Positions 39,681 through 39,757 of a DNA stretch of 39,757 nucleotides are shown one piece after another. Both the position numbers and the translations under genes were made by a program. The first letter of the stretch is position 1. Each line of letters starts with the position of its first letter. The DNA lies in assembly GCA_019748295.1 (NCBI GenBank), contig JAIEPT010000162.1, forward strand, positions 1 through 39,757. The letters are read 5' to 3'. Below the pieces are notes generated by a model. That model saw only the letters and a list, made by a program, of their open reading frames with translations, had not been told where the DNA came from and ran no database searches. This stretch comes from Gemmataceae bacterium. Its GTDB lineage: Bacteria; Planctomycetota; Planctomycetia; Gemmatales; Gemmataceae.

Positions 39681-39757
39681 TTAGTGGGCTGGCTTCTGTT
39701 TCAGTTCGCATTCGCGGCACACTTCCAGGGCCGCCTCTCTCAATGCCTTCAAGATCG
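39681..39757 (-). CDS. C-terminal end of a gene cut by the window edge
   Basis: The last 24 codons are visible (ILKALREAALEVCRECELKQ, then KPAH and TAA at 39681). One CxxC pair. The start lies outside the window; the helix-plus-CxxC composition looks coding. Upstream neighbour of the zinc-ribbon gene on the same strand. Confidence 0.45.
   Translation of the reverse strand, partial: ILKALREAALEVCRECELKQKPAH

Overview
The window looks like chromosomal DNA of a planctomycete, probably a Gemmata-like or Pirellula-like lineage. The main evidence is a c-type cytochrome/DUF1549/DUF1553 protein next to a DUF1501 protein, many secreted PQQ-type beta-propeller proteins, a large Ser/Thr kinase, an archaeal-type MfnB enzyme, frequent genes without Shine-Dalgarno sequences, and GC-rich DNA full of paired inverted intergenic repeats.

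Layout. (1) 1-1692: a group II intron whose 5' end lies before the window, with a complete maturase gene and clear domains V and VI. It sits beside one arm of a dispersed repeat element. (2) 1787-12689, minus strand: a block with four PQQ-like propeller proteins (two are tandem paralogues), two adenylate-forming (ANL/PaaK-like) proteins and a nucleotidyltransferase-like protein. The promoter-distal three genes overlap by 1 and 4 nt. (3) 13170-17292: a TPR protein, a DUF378 membrane protein, a small secreted protein, and an ATGA-coupled ASCH-MfnB pair. MfnB makes a methanofuran precursor, fitting the H4MPT/methanofuran C1 chemistry known in planctomycetes. (4) 17481-21191: a 1236-residue protein kinase fused to a tubulin/FtsZ-like GTPase domain. 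(5) 21289-27067, minus strand: an ATP-grasp/isochorismatase pair and the DUF1501 and cytochrome-DUF1549-DUF1553 pair. (6) 27068-34413: a repeat-rich gap, topoisomerase III, a Fic protein of lower GC, a YiiX-like secreted hydrolase, and a TrhO-RluA fusion that may modify two positions of one tRNA anticodon loop.

(7) From about 35051 to the window end lies a different kind of DNA: lower GC, good GGAGG sites, short co-directional genes. It starts at a tRNA 3'-end-like sequence on the minus strand, followed by a tyrosine recombinase lacking the canonical first catalytic arginine. Opposing it are a small HNH protein, two small unknown proteins, an AAA+ ATPase, a further unknown, a zinc-ribbon protein and a partial gene. 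This is best read as one end of an integrative element whose far end is outside the window. A sigma70-like promoter and a hairpin that places the ribosome site in its loop and an AUG in its stem sit ahead of the ATPase operon.

Between genes, at least seven families of inverted-pair repeats (named A to G here) fill nearly every gap and often lie exactly between stop codons. No rRNA, complete tRNA or CRISPR array was seen.
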